From Molanna angustata (taxonomy: Eukaryota; Arthropoda; Insecta; Trichoptera; Molannidae), in assembly GCA_963576475.1 (NCBI GenBank), contig OY754968.1, positions 15,267,616 to 15,331,615 on the forward strand: a DNA stretch of 64,000 bases. The letters run 5' to 3'. Position 1 is the stretch's first letter; each line of letters opens with the position of its first letter. The translations under genes were made by a program, and so were the position numbers. The notes under the pieces are model-generated. The model was not told the DNA's origin and ran no database searches. It saw only the letters and a list, made by a program, of their open reading frames with translations. This document shows, one piece after another, positions 1-10,544 of this stretch.

Positions 1-1465
1 GATTTTAATTGATTTTAATATATTCTTGCAGAATATTGTTTCAGAACGATGACTTAGAAAGCAGATTTTGTACACATACCTATCTTTTATTTTTTCATTC
101 AATAATAATTGTCAATATACTAATAGGTATAATATCTATGTTTTGCAATTTGAAAGTTTGGTACACACACTTAAATATTTTTAGTTGTAGTCCTTTGCTG
201 ATTTGTTTAATAATCAATTGTTGTATGTATTTATTAATTTATTAGTATTTTAAATTGCGAATGCAAACATAGGTACATTTTATATTGTTTTCTTTATCTA
301 CTACATTTTTAAAAATATTTGTGTATAAACCTAATTTATTTCAATAGCATCAATATACATAATAACAGAAATAAGCATTATGGATATTAATATTTTTAAA
401 GTAGCAGAATGAAATATAAAACACTATTAAATTTATCTACATGCTTCATTTTACCACTTACTAAATACCTACTTAAATGTTTCAAAATATAATAAAAATA
501 TACTTTATACCTATTTAGTAAATTAAACATTTAATCTACCTAGGTGAAACGACAGCACTAAGTTCGATGTCGGTAAAAAGCGCGCGCAGGCCTGTATGTC
601 GTAGGCCGTTATTCAGTGCTGATATTGATAAAAATATAATCATAACTTAAGAAAAAATATTCATTATAGAACTTTTGCGAATGCTTCTCAAAGTGACGTA
701 AGGTGAGTTTGTATTAAATATGTAAATGTGAACTCATAAGCAATTTATTATAAATAAATATAAATTTGTACCAAATTTTCGGTGAGTCTAACAATATATC
801 TAGCCTATGTAGAATGAGACGGCCACCATTTGCCAGGTCAAACTTTCTGAATACCGTGTTGACTTGTTACCTTTTTTATGGTGGGAAGATGTGGTACAGA
901 TGAAAAATGAATTCCAACTCAGGCGATATTGGAAAGTGATCATGGTTGAACTTGAGTTGGGACCGAACGTGCTGCAAATGATGCATGATACAACGAGAAA
1001 AGTTCAGAGGAAAATCGACCCATTTAGTTTAATACTAAGCGACGACGCGACGTCGGGAGAAAAATTCTATTTTATAAATCGTTTATTTATTCTTTTTAAA
1101 AACAATGCGAATTCAAGATTTAATCAACCGCATTTTAATATAATATATTCTCAACGGCAGAATGTGAATGAAATTAATATTTTAGGGTTTTATATTATGG
1201 TTTTGTATAAAATATATTGAAATTTGACCGGTTGTTTGCGATTTTTACAAGATATACTTATGTACCTTATTATGTACCTTATTGGTATACGAATAATTAA
1301 GCGTAAACAAATAAATAAAAAAATTAACGTTAACAAGTTATCTGATAATGATAACTTTAAAAACACTATTAAATCACTTATAAATTCTTCATTGTCTTAT
1401 TAAATATTTTGTGTTTTTTTTAATTGCATGTTTTTTTTCTTTTCTTCTTTTATTTCTTTATTTTA
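1..1465. other. A+T-rich DNA, no recognisable gene
   Basis: No known protein motif or repeat is recognised. The longest open frame (864-1220, plus, 118 codons) contains the more balanced stretch KNEFQLRRYWKVIMVE and then VQRKIDPFSLILSDDATSGEK before turning low-complexity. I do not recognise it. It could be an exon or part of an old element, and no convincing splice sites were established. Confidence 0.4.
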
Positions 1466-1637
1466 CTTCTCGGGCAACTAACAGGTACAAGTTGCCACAT
1501 TCTGGAGAATTACAATATTAATCGTCTCACAGATCCAGACTGAAAACACAATTAAAAACTGTGTCTCCACCGGGAATCGAACCCGGGACCTTTGGATCAG
1601 CAGTCAGATACCTAACCAACTGAGCCATGAAGGCCGA
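1466..1637 (-). mobile_element. tRNA-derived SINE, family A, copy 1
   Basis: The tRNA-like head lies at the high-coordinate end and reads on the minus strand as a GGCTCAGTTGGTTAG-type D arm followed by a GGGTTCGATTCCCGG T arm. The body (CAGTCTGGATCTGTGAGACG, then the AGTCTCCAGAATGTGGCAAC-type block) and the 3' end ACCTGTTAGTTGCCCGAGAA follow. Compared with other copies it lacks about 35 bp, the AATTAATATTTGACATAG segment and its flank, so it is an internally deleted copy. It is noncoding and presumably RNA polymerase III-derived. Confidence 0.8.
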
Positions 1638-3294
1638 CAAATATTCTTTTCTTATGATATTGTGAATATTTTTGGATTTTTAGTAATAATGATGATTAAT
1701 TTTGATTTTTTATAAGAATCCCCCCAAACCACGAGTACGAACTTTTTTGGGGGTAATATTAATAAAATATTTTTGTATATATTATGTGTAGGTATTTGTA
1801 AATTTATTTATATTTTTTTTCAAATAAATAATAAATAAATAAATGTTTAACGTTTTGTTTCCTTTGAAAGCAGAAGTTATTTAAAAAATGTGTTTCCATC
1901 TTCTGAATAAAATAACTTCTATTAGCACATTCACGCAATCAAATTTCGTACACGAGTGACCTTTATTAATAAAAAAGTAAATTCAATTGTTGAAATGAAA
2001 TACATAATTTCTGCTTCACTTACAGGACATTCTGTAAAAAGTCCATTCTGATGCTATTTATATAAAATATATACTGCGACAATCTAAGAGAACGAATGAA
2101 TCTTGTAAGTTTTCAAATTCTTCAAAGTTCTTTTTTCGCATCACGGTATCTTCTCTAACAATGATAATTTGGAAGGCTTCACGAGTTAATTACTCGTCTT
2201 ACGAGTTTTTAGTCGCTTACTCAGATTGTTATGAAGGAATCGCTCCCAATTGCGGAACACAAAAGTGGTGATAGCGAAAAAAAAAGAATATTAAACTTAA
2301 GAGGCTAAAGAGTATATTATGAAAATAATTTCCCCAGTACCCTCAAAAGATACGTCTTTGTAATAAAAAAACAGTTAATATTTACATTTTTACTCTATTG
2401 CATGAGTTTTTTGAAATTAGAATATGTTTTTAAATTTTTCTTATAATATTAGTTTTAGTAAAACACTTTTTTATTTTTTTATTGCAAGTAACTAAAAAAC
2501 TACAAGGAAAATGAAGATTTTTACTTCAATTAAAAGAAAATATGAAAATCTACCGGCTGAGTTTTTATTATAATATTTTAAATACTATTCTTGCTATTTA
2601 AAAAATGCTCTAAATTTCACCTTTTTTCACGAAAAATGTTGTATATCGCATATTAGGTGTTTCATACATTAGATGGCAATTTGGCGTTCATTTTTGAGTA
2701 CATCCGTATACCCAAGGTATACAAGGGCCTTAATTTGAGATACTTACGTGATGGTGGATAAATAATCATATTGAACATGGAGTCAAAGAAAAATAAATAC
2801 AAATACTCAAAAATATTCATTCAAATTTATGGAAATAAGAAGCGAAAACCTTTTTGGTACAAACCCCTTTATTTTATCGTGTTGGTCATATTTCAAGTTG
2901 AATTTAGTATTTCACCGTAATGCGCATCCAGTTCCAAATGCTTTTATATACCAGACAGCTATAAAAGTATACTATAGATTAGACAAATATACCCGTTATC
3001 ATTATGACACTAAATTTATGAATGCTCAAATAAAAGAGATTGTTAAAGATTTCTTTCATTTTAAATAACTGATTTTATTTCAACTTACAAATTTTTTTTT
3101 TGTTACTTTTATTGCGTAGATACATGATCATTGCAATACGTTTTATCTGAATGTAACTGAATAATACATTGCAATGATGTATGTTTACTGAATATATACC
3201 TATTAAAAAAAACCTACATAAATGAGTAATGGTTTTGAAGAGTTACAAATCAACATCATTGGCACTCCAAATCTTGTCTGCAGCAGTGTCCATA
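1638..3294. other. A+T-rich DNA, no feature recognised
   Basis: No coding motif or repeat family is recognised. The open frame at 2829-3068 (79 codons) has no familiar domain. Confidence 0.4.
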
Positions 3295-3482
3295 TTTTTT
3301 TTTTTTTTTTTATAAAAAATGAATATGTCCTTGTTAAACAAGTACATATACATCTTTCTACGTTCCCTAAAATAAGCAAATAAATGCTTGTGCTATAGGT
3401 GAACGAAATCGGTCGAGGCAGGATTCGAACTCGCGATCACTGGATTACTAGCCCAGCGCGCTAACCGCTCTGCCATCGATTT
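3295..3482 (-). mobile_element. tRNA-derived SINE, family B, copy 1
   Basis: The minus strand starts with a tRNA-like head (GGCAGAGCGGTTAGCGCG then GCGAGTTCGAATCCTGCC). An anticodon stem-loop at 3440-3456 has a 5-bp stem (CTGGG/TCCAG, with one G-T pair) and loop CTAGTAA, giving anticodon AGT, so the head resembles a threonine tRNA. A short body and an A-rich tail (the T run at 3295-3311 on the plus strand) follow. The long tail and further copies at 10.4, 12.4, 49.8 and 55.5 kb argue for a SINE and not a functional tRNA gene. Confidence 0.75.
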
Positions 3483-3624
3483 TGTATTACCTTTCTCTTT
3501 CCCACTTAATGTATTCTGTCGTGTATACTTTTTCTTGGTGATATTGTAAGAATCCGTTTACCTGTATCCATTTTGAAGATCGTTTTGTTCTCCTATACAT
3601 AACGTGTCTGTATATAAATATAAA

Positions 3625-3790
3625 ATTGGCTACAGCCGTGTGTGGGGCTTAGTCTCCAGTTTCTAATTCCGTTCGCCTTTTTTCATCTTCTGTGTCTTCT
3701 GAATATGATCGTCATTCATCCGGCTGACATATCCCATCTACTGCAGTCTACGTATTTTTATGACTTGTACAATGTTTGGGTCTTCATATA
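3625..3790 (-). pseudogene. RTE-like LINE C-terminal fragment, antisense
   Basis: The minus strand reads approximately as YEDPNIVQVIKIRRLQ, a stop, then MGYVSRMND. This matches the LINE tail motif (VKI-RLRW-GHV-RM) that also occurs in the plus-strand element starting 5 bp further on. It is short, has an internal stop, and abuts that element in the opposite direction, so it is a rearranged relic. Confidence 0.55.
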
Positions 3791-3794
3791 TTAT

Positions 3795-4535
3795 AATGCT
3801 TGTAGTTCATGGTCTAAAGATCAACGCTTCAAAGACAAAATAAATGGCAACAAGAAAAGCATCACTGAATAGTATAAGTGTAAGAAACGAATCAATATCA
3901 GTGGGAACCCATCAGCTAGAAGCCGTTGAATCATTCACATACCTGGGATCTCTTGTTACAGCGGACAACAACACCAGTGCAGAAATAAGGGCAAGACTTG
4001 CCGCGGCAAATATATGCTATTATGGACTGCTAAAGCATTTAAGGTCACGACGCATCTCTCGAAAAACAAAAACCCTCATTTACAAAACTCTTCTTAGACC
4101 GGTCATGACATATGCATCAGAATGCTGGACATTGACCAAGAAGGATGAAAATGCATTGTTGGTTTTCGAAAGGAAAATACTTCGGAAAATATTAGGCCCT
4201 ACCTGTGAAGGAGGATCTTGGAGGATCCGGTTTAACCATGAACTAGAAATAATGTATGGCGAACCAAACGTTGTCCAATACATCAAAATTCAACGTTTAC
4301 GTTGGCTTGGACACGTTTTTAGAATGGAGGATAGCCGGGTCCCAAAGAAAGTATTGGATACCTGTCCTGAAGGAAGAAGAAGCAGAGGTAGACCTAGGAT
4401 AAGATGGCTGGACGACATCGAGGGAGATATAAGAGCGATCGGACAGACAAATTGGAGGAGACTTGCTGCCGACAGGGCGGAATGGAGGCAGTTTCTTGAG
4501 GAGGCCAAGGCCCATATCGGGCTGTAGCGCCATTG
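3795..4535 (+). pseudogene. RTE-like non-LTR retrotransposon, C-terminal part
   Basis: This is the end of a LINE reverse transcriptase polyprotein of the kind often named transposon-derived protein F52C9.6-like. It starts in the post-catalytic region with GLKINASKTK. It then shows FTYLGSLVTADN, RPVMTYASECWTLTKKDE, FERKILRKILGP, RLRWLGHVFRMEDSRVP, GRRSRGRPRIRWLDD and a stop at 4525-4527. A TAA codon at 3841-3843 replaces the tyrosine expected after KTK, so the 227-codon open frame beginning at 3844 is only the remainder of a 5'-truncated, stop-interrupted copy. The YADD catalytic region is absent. A GATGATGA tail after the stop is the usual simple-repeat end of RTE elements. Confidence 0.85.
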
Positions 4536-4549
4536 CTGATGATGAGTTC

Positions 4550-4652
4550 ATGATTACATCGCATCCTCCAAGGTCCATTTTCGTTTACTGAGCGAATAAT
4601 CTTGCTCAGTATTTTTCTTTCAAATATCGAGAGGCAATTTTCGTCTCTTGTC
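4550..4652 (-). pseudogene. RTE-like LINE fragment in inverted orientation
   Basis: The minus strand encodes LTRDENCLSIFERKILSKII followed by NENGPWRMRCNHE. These align with LTKKDENALLVFERKILRKIL and GGSWRIRFNHE of the plus-strand element just upstream. The two fragments come from related but non-identical RTE copies arranged tail to tail. It is about 34 codons long with no further coding sequence. Confidence 0.7.
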
Positions 4653-4992
4653 AGTTTGTTTAGTATTGTGCTCTTCGGACAACTAACAGGTACAATATCA
4701 AATATTTGTTTAACACGCACCCATATTTAACATGGCGAATAATGGCACAGGATAGAGACCAGTGGAAGTCCAAGCGGGAGGCCTTTGTCCAATACTGGAC
4801 TCAAGAAGAGGCTGAGTAAGTAAGTAAGGAACACGCACCCAATAACAAGTTGCCACATTCTGGAGACTTACGATATTTATCATCTGACAGATCCAGACTG
4901 AAAATGCAATTAAAAACTGTGTTTCCACCGGGAATCGAACCCGCAACCTTTCACCCAGGAGTCCTATATCTATACAATTGAGCCACGATTTT
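4653..4992 (-). mobile_element. SINE family A, copy 2, split by a nested LINE tail
   Basis: Head and body are as in the other family A copies: T-arm complement GGGAATCGAACCCG near 4930, body ending GTTGTCCGAAGAGCACAATA on the minus strand. The element is interrupted between 4723 and 4830 by a LINE tail. Removing that insert and one copy of the 12-bp duplication gives an uninterrupted SINE. Confidence 0.8.
4724..4829 (+). mobile_element. Truncated LINE tail inserted in SINE-A, 12-bp target duplication
   Basis: The 106-bp insert encodes MAQDRDQWKSKREAFVQYWT, then QEEAE and a stop, the extreme C-terminus of an RTE-like LINE. It ends in TAAGTAAGTAAGG, a simple-repeat tail. It is flanked on both sides by AACACGCACCCA (4712-4723 and 4830-4841), a 12-bp direct duplication of SINE sequence. 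This is the signature of target-primed reverse transcription with severe 5' truncation. A relative of this tail is present at 55.7-56.1 kb. Confidence 0.85.
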
Positions 4993-5109
4993 CTATTCAT
5001 TTTCTTTTCCTAAACCTTATTATGTTACCAATCATATTTTTTTTCAATTGATTGTATTTTTTATATTTTAACTGTTTTTGTTTTTCAATACTTATGAAAT
5101 ATAATTTTA

Positions 5110-5260
5110 ACTATCTAATTGACACTGGTATACAAGGCAGAGATGTAATGGAGGTGTGTGACGTTGCTCCGTCCTGCTGGAACCATGTTCTTTGGTTATA
5201 GCCAGGAAAGCTTTGCAGTTCAGGCACCAAGAAGTCGTTATACATCTCCACATAATACCC
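5110..5260 (-). pseudogene. Tc1/mariner-superfamily transposase fragment
   Basis: The minus strand reads VEMYNDFLVPELQSF, then RTWFQQDGATSHTSITSL without a stop. The FVPQL-type block followed by WFQQDGAxxH is typical of the region around the second catalytic aspartate of DDE/D transposases in Tc1/mariner-like elements. Only about 40-45 codons remain and no terminal inverted repeats were found, so it is a dead scrap. Confidence 0.65.
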
Positions 5261-5385
5261 TGAATAAAAGTATAAACTTTTTAGAGACATCTTGTATAAT
5301 GGAATTTATAAAATTCGGATAGATCAGTCAAAAAATTACTATTATGTAGTTTTACTAATTTATTATATAAAAATTACTAATTTAG

Positions 5386-5600
5386 TGACTAGGTGCAAAA
5401 GTAATCAGCAGAGTTGGGGCTTTTTGAATGAGGGGGACACAAGCTGCAACTGCGGGGAGGTGCAGAGTAATTCTTACTTATTACAATGCCCGCTGATGCA
5501 AAATGCATGTAATATGAATGATCTATTGGTGGCAAATAACAAGGCGATATACGTTGCTGCATACTGGAGTGGCAGGGCCTAAAGTCCGGACCCTATAAGT
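5386..5600 (+). pseudogene. LINE C-terminal fragment with zinc-knuckle-like motif
   Basis: The frame reads RCKSNQQSWGFLNEGDTSCN, then CGEVQSNSYLLQCPL, MNDLLVANNKAIYVAAYWSG and a stop at 5580-5582. The cysteine pattern CxCGExQxxxYLLxCP followed by A-x-YW at the extreme C-terminus is typical of jockey/R1-like LINE ORF2 ends. It is strongly 5'-truncated, and the codons before it are low-complexity. Confidence 0.6.
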
Positions 5601-6410
5601 AAGTATGAAAGTTATCCAACTTTTTTTCAAATATTTAACATACATACACGAAAACAAACATCTCTACATAGAAGTTTGAGAAAAATGGTAGACAAAGACA
5701 GAAATATCTGCTATTACGGATGTAGGTATTTTACGGATGCAAGTAGTTTAACCGCAAAACATTTTTCGCAAACGGTTTAATGTTCGTGCTTAATAATTGC
5801 AAGCCGCCGTTGCTAATCGAGGAACAGTACAGATGTGCATTTGCGGGTATAATCTGGGTGCATTTCAGAAATAATAGCATGCAAATAGGAATGCATATCA
5901 ATTTATTCATTCAGTGGTTCACTATGCAAGCAAAAAGTTTCAATTAAATTCATTTAATTGTTGGAACGAGCTAAGGCAACAGATATAGGTACAAAAATAT
6001 TATAAATTATAGGTACCTAAATCTAATTACCTTGACTAATTTACTTTGGATTTCCAAAAAGAACAGCCCGCTGAGGAGTTAAGTAACATATTATAAATAA
6101 TTAACAATACGTACATTATAAAATGAATGATAGAAAATATACTTACTTCTTTGTAACTAAAACTAAATTAAACGATTTTGGCATTCTTGTCAAATGCAAA
6201 TCTCACCGTTTATAGTGTCATCCTCTGGCATTGTTCCATAATCGTTGAGCCATTATTGAGAAAAACAACGATAGGGGATTTTATTAATATTTTAACTTGC
6301 TGAATACGAAAGTATTTTGAAAATAAGAATATTACGGAATAAATATATTTACGATATAGGGTAGAGGATAGGCTGATTATGTTAAGCAGTGTACAGAAAT
6401 AGCTGATTAA
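5601..6410. other. No feature recognised
   Basis: A+T-rich sequence without recognisable coding or repeat motifs. Confidence 0.4.
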
Positions 6411-7055
6411 ATATTACATACATACAAACCATCACGCTGTGCAGGTAGAGAGAACCGAATGACACATTTTTTCTATCCTGGTACGCATCCATTGCCTCGT
6501 CAACATTTATGCATCGTCTCATACATGTTCGTCTGTTGTTCACGATTCTAGCATTTCACTCTTTCAGAATATCGTTCACATGGTTGAGCCATCCCTTCCT
6601 TGGGCAGCCCCGATCTCTCATTCCAATCCTGTCCGCACTGTACGCCTTTCTTAATCTTGCATTATTTTCTTATGTCCTCGTTACTTACCCTGTCAAACAT
6701 CGTTCTATTACAGATTCTTCTGAACGATCTAAATTCAACTGCATTTATTCTGCTATCGTGCGATTTCTGCCCAGCCCAAGTTTCACTTGCATACATCAAG
6801 TTTGGCACTACGTAAGCGTTATAAATGGCATCTTTGGTTTCCTTAAATATATTGCGATCTTTTATAGTTGGTCTTTGTGCTCCATTCACTCTCTTTCCTG
6901 CCATAAGTATTCTTTCGATCTTCATATCAAGCCAACCATTCCGTTAAACATGCTGCATTCTCTACTCTTATTTGATACGATGCTCAGCTTTCGCTATTTT
7001 CGCCTTTGATTTGCTGGGATTCGTCTTCCGTTCGTTCTCTATGCATCCATTTAAT
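6411..7055 (-). pseudogene. LINE C-terminal half, minus strand
   Basis: The best frame (6662-6925) encodes ERILMAGKRVNGAQRPTIKD, KDAIYNAYVVPNLMYASETW, and AVEFRSFRRICNRTMFDRVS, a LINE post-RT segment with the M-YASETW block. Beyond a frame break the minus strand continues towards lower coordinates with GWLNHVNDILKE and RTCMRRCINVDEAMDAYQDR. This matches the LINE end at 27.16-27.36 kb. The element ends in the complement of ACCATCACG plus a (CATA)n tail near 6411-6440. At least one frameshift separates the two parts. Confidence 0.75.
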
Positions 7056-7834
7056 AAGTAAATAAATTATTTAATAATTAACAAAGTCTTAAGGACCTTC
7101 ATTGATTATCTGATTTTGATGCTGTGAGTTTTTTTTGTGTGTGAGAAAATTGTTATTCTAAAAAAATATCTCAGGTTATACTATTTAAATGTAATAAGCG
7201 AATTTTGGATAATATTAGCTAATGAAGCCATCAATCACCAAACAACCGACAGCTAATTTTGACAACGATGAAGTAAAACTCAAACATAGTCGTCCACGTA
7301 GTTGACAGGGGAGTGAAATTAATAGGTCAAATTAAAAAGTTGGAAAATTTTCGATTCGGTATTTCGTTTATATAAACTGAATATCAGATATTTGAAATAC
7401 GGTTTTTCATTGAACGAAGTGAAACGTATGTTTTTTTTAATAGATACGTTTTGCTAAACACAATATCAAAGGATTGATTTTTAAGTGTTGGTTGCAATAA
7501 AATTGGGAAAATATAGTTTTTTTAAATATCAGTCAGTCATGTATACAACCACACTTTATAAACTATCATGTGAAAGGTATTAATTTTATAACATTGATGA
7601 TATAAGTGGACTGTGTAAAATGATCACACTGATGACTGCTGGTTCACTGTGAAGGTTTATCCTGTACACTCGAAACAATCAACAAATCTACACGCGGTGA
7701 TCTTCAGACTTGTACTAAATCACCCACTCGTCATTTTCCATTATTATTCGTACAAAAAAGAAATGTAACTTATAATTTTCCAATGCAATAATTTGTGAAC
7801 ACATCGGTGAGGGGAAAGACAAGGTAAGAAGACA
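7056..7834. other. No feature recognised
   Basis: A+T-rich, with no motif recognised on either strand. Confidence 0.4.
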
Positions 7835-8045
7835 TGGACATATACGTCTACACACGGTATATTCCACAAATCGAGGTAACCAGCGAAAGTTTTGCGGGTG
7901 TTAATTGTTTCATGAAAAGAAGCATGACGATACACTCGCGTGTATCCCTACACACGACTCTCGACTCGCCCAATACGGCAACGTTCAGAATATAAAAGAG
8001 TGCTGAACGTTAATGCTGAATTCCGTGAGATGTTATTTTGCCTTT
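7835..8045 (-). repeat. Interspersed repeat C, copy 1
   Basis: Read on the minus strand, this segment aligns with 15.96-16.20 kb on the plus strand. Shared blocks include ATAACATCTCAC...TTCAGCA, GTGTGTAGGGATACAC and CACCCGCA followed by TTTCGCTGGTTACC. Overlapping frames in the two copies share a peptide pattern (TRKTFAGYLDLWNIP versus TRTPFAGYPTLWDMP). This may mean a coding origin, or simply nucleotide similarity. The element type is unknown. Confidence 0.55.
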
Positions 8046-8703
8046 GCGTGACATCTGAAAATTATTGTAATAGAAATAAGTCTTATTCTTATTCTAAATT
8101 TGAACACAATTTTTTTTAATACAAATATATTTAGAATTATTTTCTTATGTTGTTATTATCGAATGATATTATGTACCTAACTTAAATAATTCAAAATCTT
8201 TTTTATAATCTTGATTATTCATAATAAAATATTAAGAACATCATAACAAAGACGTTGCTATGGTGCTGTTTGATCTGTCAACGTCGCAATTCAATCATGA
8301 TTTTATGTTGATTTAACGTAAATTAATGAATAGTATATTTCCAACAGTATAAATATTATTACAAAGAAACAAAAATACATTTTTTTTAGTTTATACCTAA
8401 TTACAATTTTACAATTATAATTATTATTATTTTCCACACATTTGGAAATTTTACTGCATCGCTAGACATAGTCTGTTCTGAGGCAGTACTAGTTTTGAAC
8501 CAATATGTAGGAATACACTACGCATAGAATTATAATGTAATAATCTAAGACACTACGTTTGATTACATATTTTATTCTGTTTTTCATTAATTTATGAAAT
8601 GGAATAGAATGTCGAAATAATATTTAAAACATTTTGCATATTTTGATAAATCATAAATATAATTACATCATCCGCTTCACTAACGTCAAAAATTATAAAA
8701 ATT
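8046..8703. other. No feature recognised
   Basis: A+T-rich spacer with no motif recognised. Confidence 0.4.
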
Positions 8704-8871
8704 GATCAGCCCCCCTAGACAACGTGTCATCTAGCTCAAGAAAACAAACATGAAAAGATAACTCAATGTATGGAAGTGACAGTTGGCAGTCATGTGACAA
8801 CTGTCACTTCCATACATTGAGTTATGTACCTTTTCTTGAGCTAAATGACACGTTGTCTAGGGGGGCTGATC
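8704..8871. mobile_element. Short fold-back MITE, ~168 bp
   Basis: Two arms of about 75-80 bp are inverted around a short centre near 8794-8804. The left arm begins GATCAGCCCCCCTAGACAAC and the right arm ends with its complement at 8871. The inner arms (ACTCAATGTATGGAAGTGAC and CAACTGTCACTTCCATACAT) pair perfectly. Small indels near CAAACATGAAAAG and TATGTACC break the stem. No open frame is present. The target duplication cannot be decided because the palindrome includes GATC. Confidence 0.8.
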
Positions 8872-9339
8872 GGATTTATTCGGGATTTATCGGAAACGAT
8901 CGGTTCCTGTAATCTTATTATGATGCCTCTAAAATCGCATAAGACCGTGTTTAACTAATGAAGACGTTATGCAGTCGTTGCGAAGCTTTATTGCCTTATA
9001 TTGTGATTATGAAATTATGAATAGGTATAATGTTAATAGATGCTGTTATGAACTGCTACAAATCTATCATACATAAGTTACTATGAATAAACACCCGAGT
9101 GCGCTCGCATTGTGCAGTGATGGCAACATTATTATCTTGCACTCGGTATATGTTATTTTATTTACACATTATTATTTTAATCTCTCTCCTTATTTAAAGG
9201 CTTTTGTTTTATCACCGTTACCAGTGTTATTTTACTGCAAATCTTATGCAAATACGTTTTAAGCGATGATTGTTTTTTTTACTTAAATTAATATTTAGTA
9301 GTATGTGACAGACGACTGTCATTGGAACATTGGAGACCT
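8872..9339. other. No feature recognised
   Basis: A+T-rich spacer with no motif recognised. Confidence 0.4.
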
Positions 9340-9401
9340 TATGTGTTTGTATCATGTGTTAACTTGTGTGTGTATATTTCAATGTTCTGTTGGTGTCTTA
9401 A

Positions 9402-9472
<71 letters not shown>

Positions 9473-9477
9473 ACAAA

Positions 9478-9520
<43 letters not shown>

Positions 9521-9557
9521 ACAAATAAATAAATAAATAAATAAATGAATAAATGAA

Positions 9558-9644
<87 letters not shown>

Positions 9645-9649
9645 ATATA

Positions 9650-9692
<43 letters not shown>
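9340..9692 (+). repeat. AAAT microsatellite (~290 bp) after a LINE-like 3' tail
   Basis: From about 9400 to 9692 the sequence is almost pure AAAT/AATA with a few substitutions (AAAC, AATG, one ATAT). The preceding GTTCTGTTGGTGTCTTAATAAATAA resembles a LINE 3'-UTR end, so the array probably grew from its A-rich tail. The apparent proteins of repeated YLFI on the minus strand are translations of this microsatellite, not genes. Confidence 0.9.
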
Positions 9693-9822
9693 ACTGGTTG
9701 GTTGGAAGAAATTGCCTAGTGGCAATAAGCCCGCCAGTGTACAATTATATTTGTTTATATTATGTACAAGAAGATGTTTAAATAAAATAAATAAAAATAA
9801 ATAAACAAATAAATAAATAAGA
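9693..9822 (+). mobile_element. LINE 3'-end fragment
   Basis: GGTTGGTTGGAAGAAATTGC, CTAGTGGCAATAAGCCCGCC and GTGTACAATTA, then an A-rich AATAAA tail, form a short LINE-like 3' UTR. It contains the hairpin TTGCCTAGTGGCAA (9712-9725), also found at 13260 and 25955. It abuts the microsatellite directly, so two LINE tails are joined by the array. Confidence 0.6.
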
Positions 9823-10384
9823 TCTAAATAGTACCTACATCATACATTATTATGATGGTAGGTATTGTTAATATAAATTTTCTCTTTTACCCGAACGACT
9901 AAATACTGAGTAGATAGATATAAACCACTTTAAATCATACAGTACCATAGCTTGGTTTTTCAGATAAAAAATGATAATGATATCATTAAGTCGTAGACAT
10001 AAACGAGACAAATGATCACATTTGGTCGTTATCCGAAGCGATCAAAAAGTATAATTGGTTCCTAAAATTATATGGATCTCAGTTAATAATACGTCGTAAA
10101 AATCGTAGAAAAGAATAAAGTTTCATTAAGGAATCTTATTTATTTATTTATGTAAGTATAGAGGCCGGATTTCTTGTAATAAGCCAGTCTTCCATCCGAA
10201 CAAGTCATTGTGGAGCCTCAAATAGAACACTGATACACCAATAAAAATTTCAAAAGTACAAATACGTACCTACTTATATTATTTGTAGTAGAAATCAGAA
10301 GATGTAGAAAAATATCGATCAGGAATTAGTTGACATATTTTTAAAGGTCTCTGAAATATTATTTGTCATAATAAAATCTAGTTT
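9823..10384. other. No feature recognised
   Basis: A+T-rich, with no motif recognised. Confidence 0.4.
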
Positions 10385-10510
10385 TTTTATGAATGAATAT
10401 GTCCTTGATTCTCATACATTGCCCATATTAAGTAGAAATTCTTGTGTCATAGGTAAACGAAATCGGACGTTGCAAGATTCGAACTCGCGCCCACTGGATT
10501 ACTAACCCAT
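10385..10510 (-). mobile_element. SINE family B, copy 2, diverged
   Basis: The minus strand shows the T-arm complement of AGATTCGAACTCGCGCCCAC, the TAGTAATCCAGTGG anticodon region, and the body complementary to ATGAATATGTCCTTG. The D arm is missing or mutated beyond 10510. Confidence 0.65.
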
Positions 10511-10544
10511 GATTATTATAAAAAAATATGATTCGTAAAACTGA

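Noticed and set aside
864..1220. 118-codon open frame as a host gene exon
   Set aside because: The first ~75 codons look balanced, but no domain is recognised and no splice sites could be supported, so it is noted only within the region entry.
1560..1637. Possible functional tRNA gene on the minus strand
   Set aside because: The same head is attached to the same ~130-bp body at multiple places in the window, so it is a SINE. The anticodon stem pairs poorly.
3430..3482. Possible threonine tRNA gene on the minus strand
   Set aside because: It is repeated with a SINE-B body and A-rich tail at several loci, and the T-stem has a mismatch.
4080..4578. Minus-strand open frames of 68-93 codons opposite the RTE element
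   Set aside because: They are shadows of the plus-strand RTE coding sequence, which carries the family motifs.
9339..9744. Minus-strand open frames of repeated LFIY residues
   Set aside because: Translation of the AAAT microsatellite.
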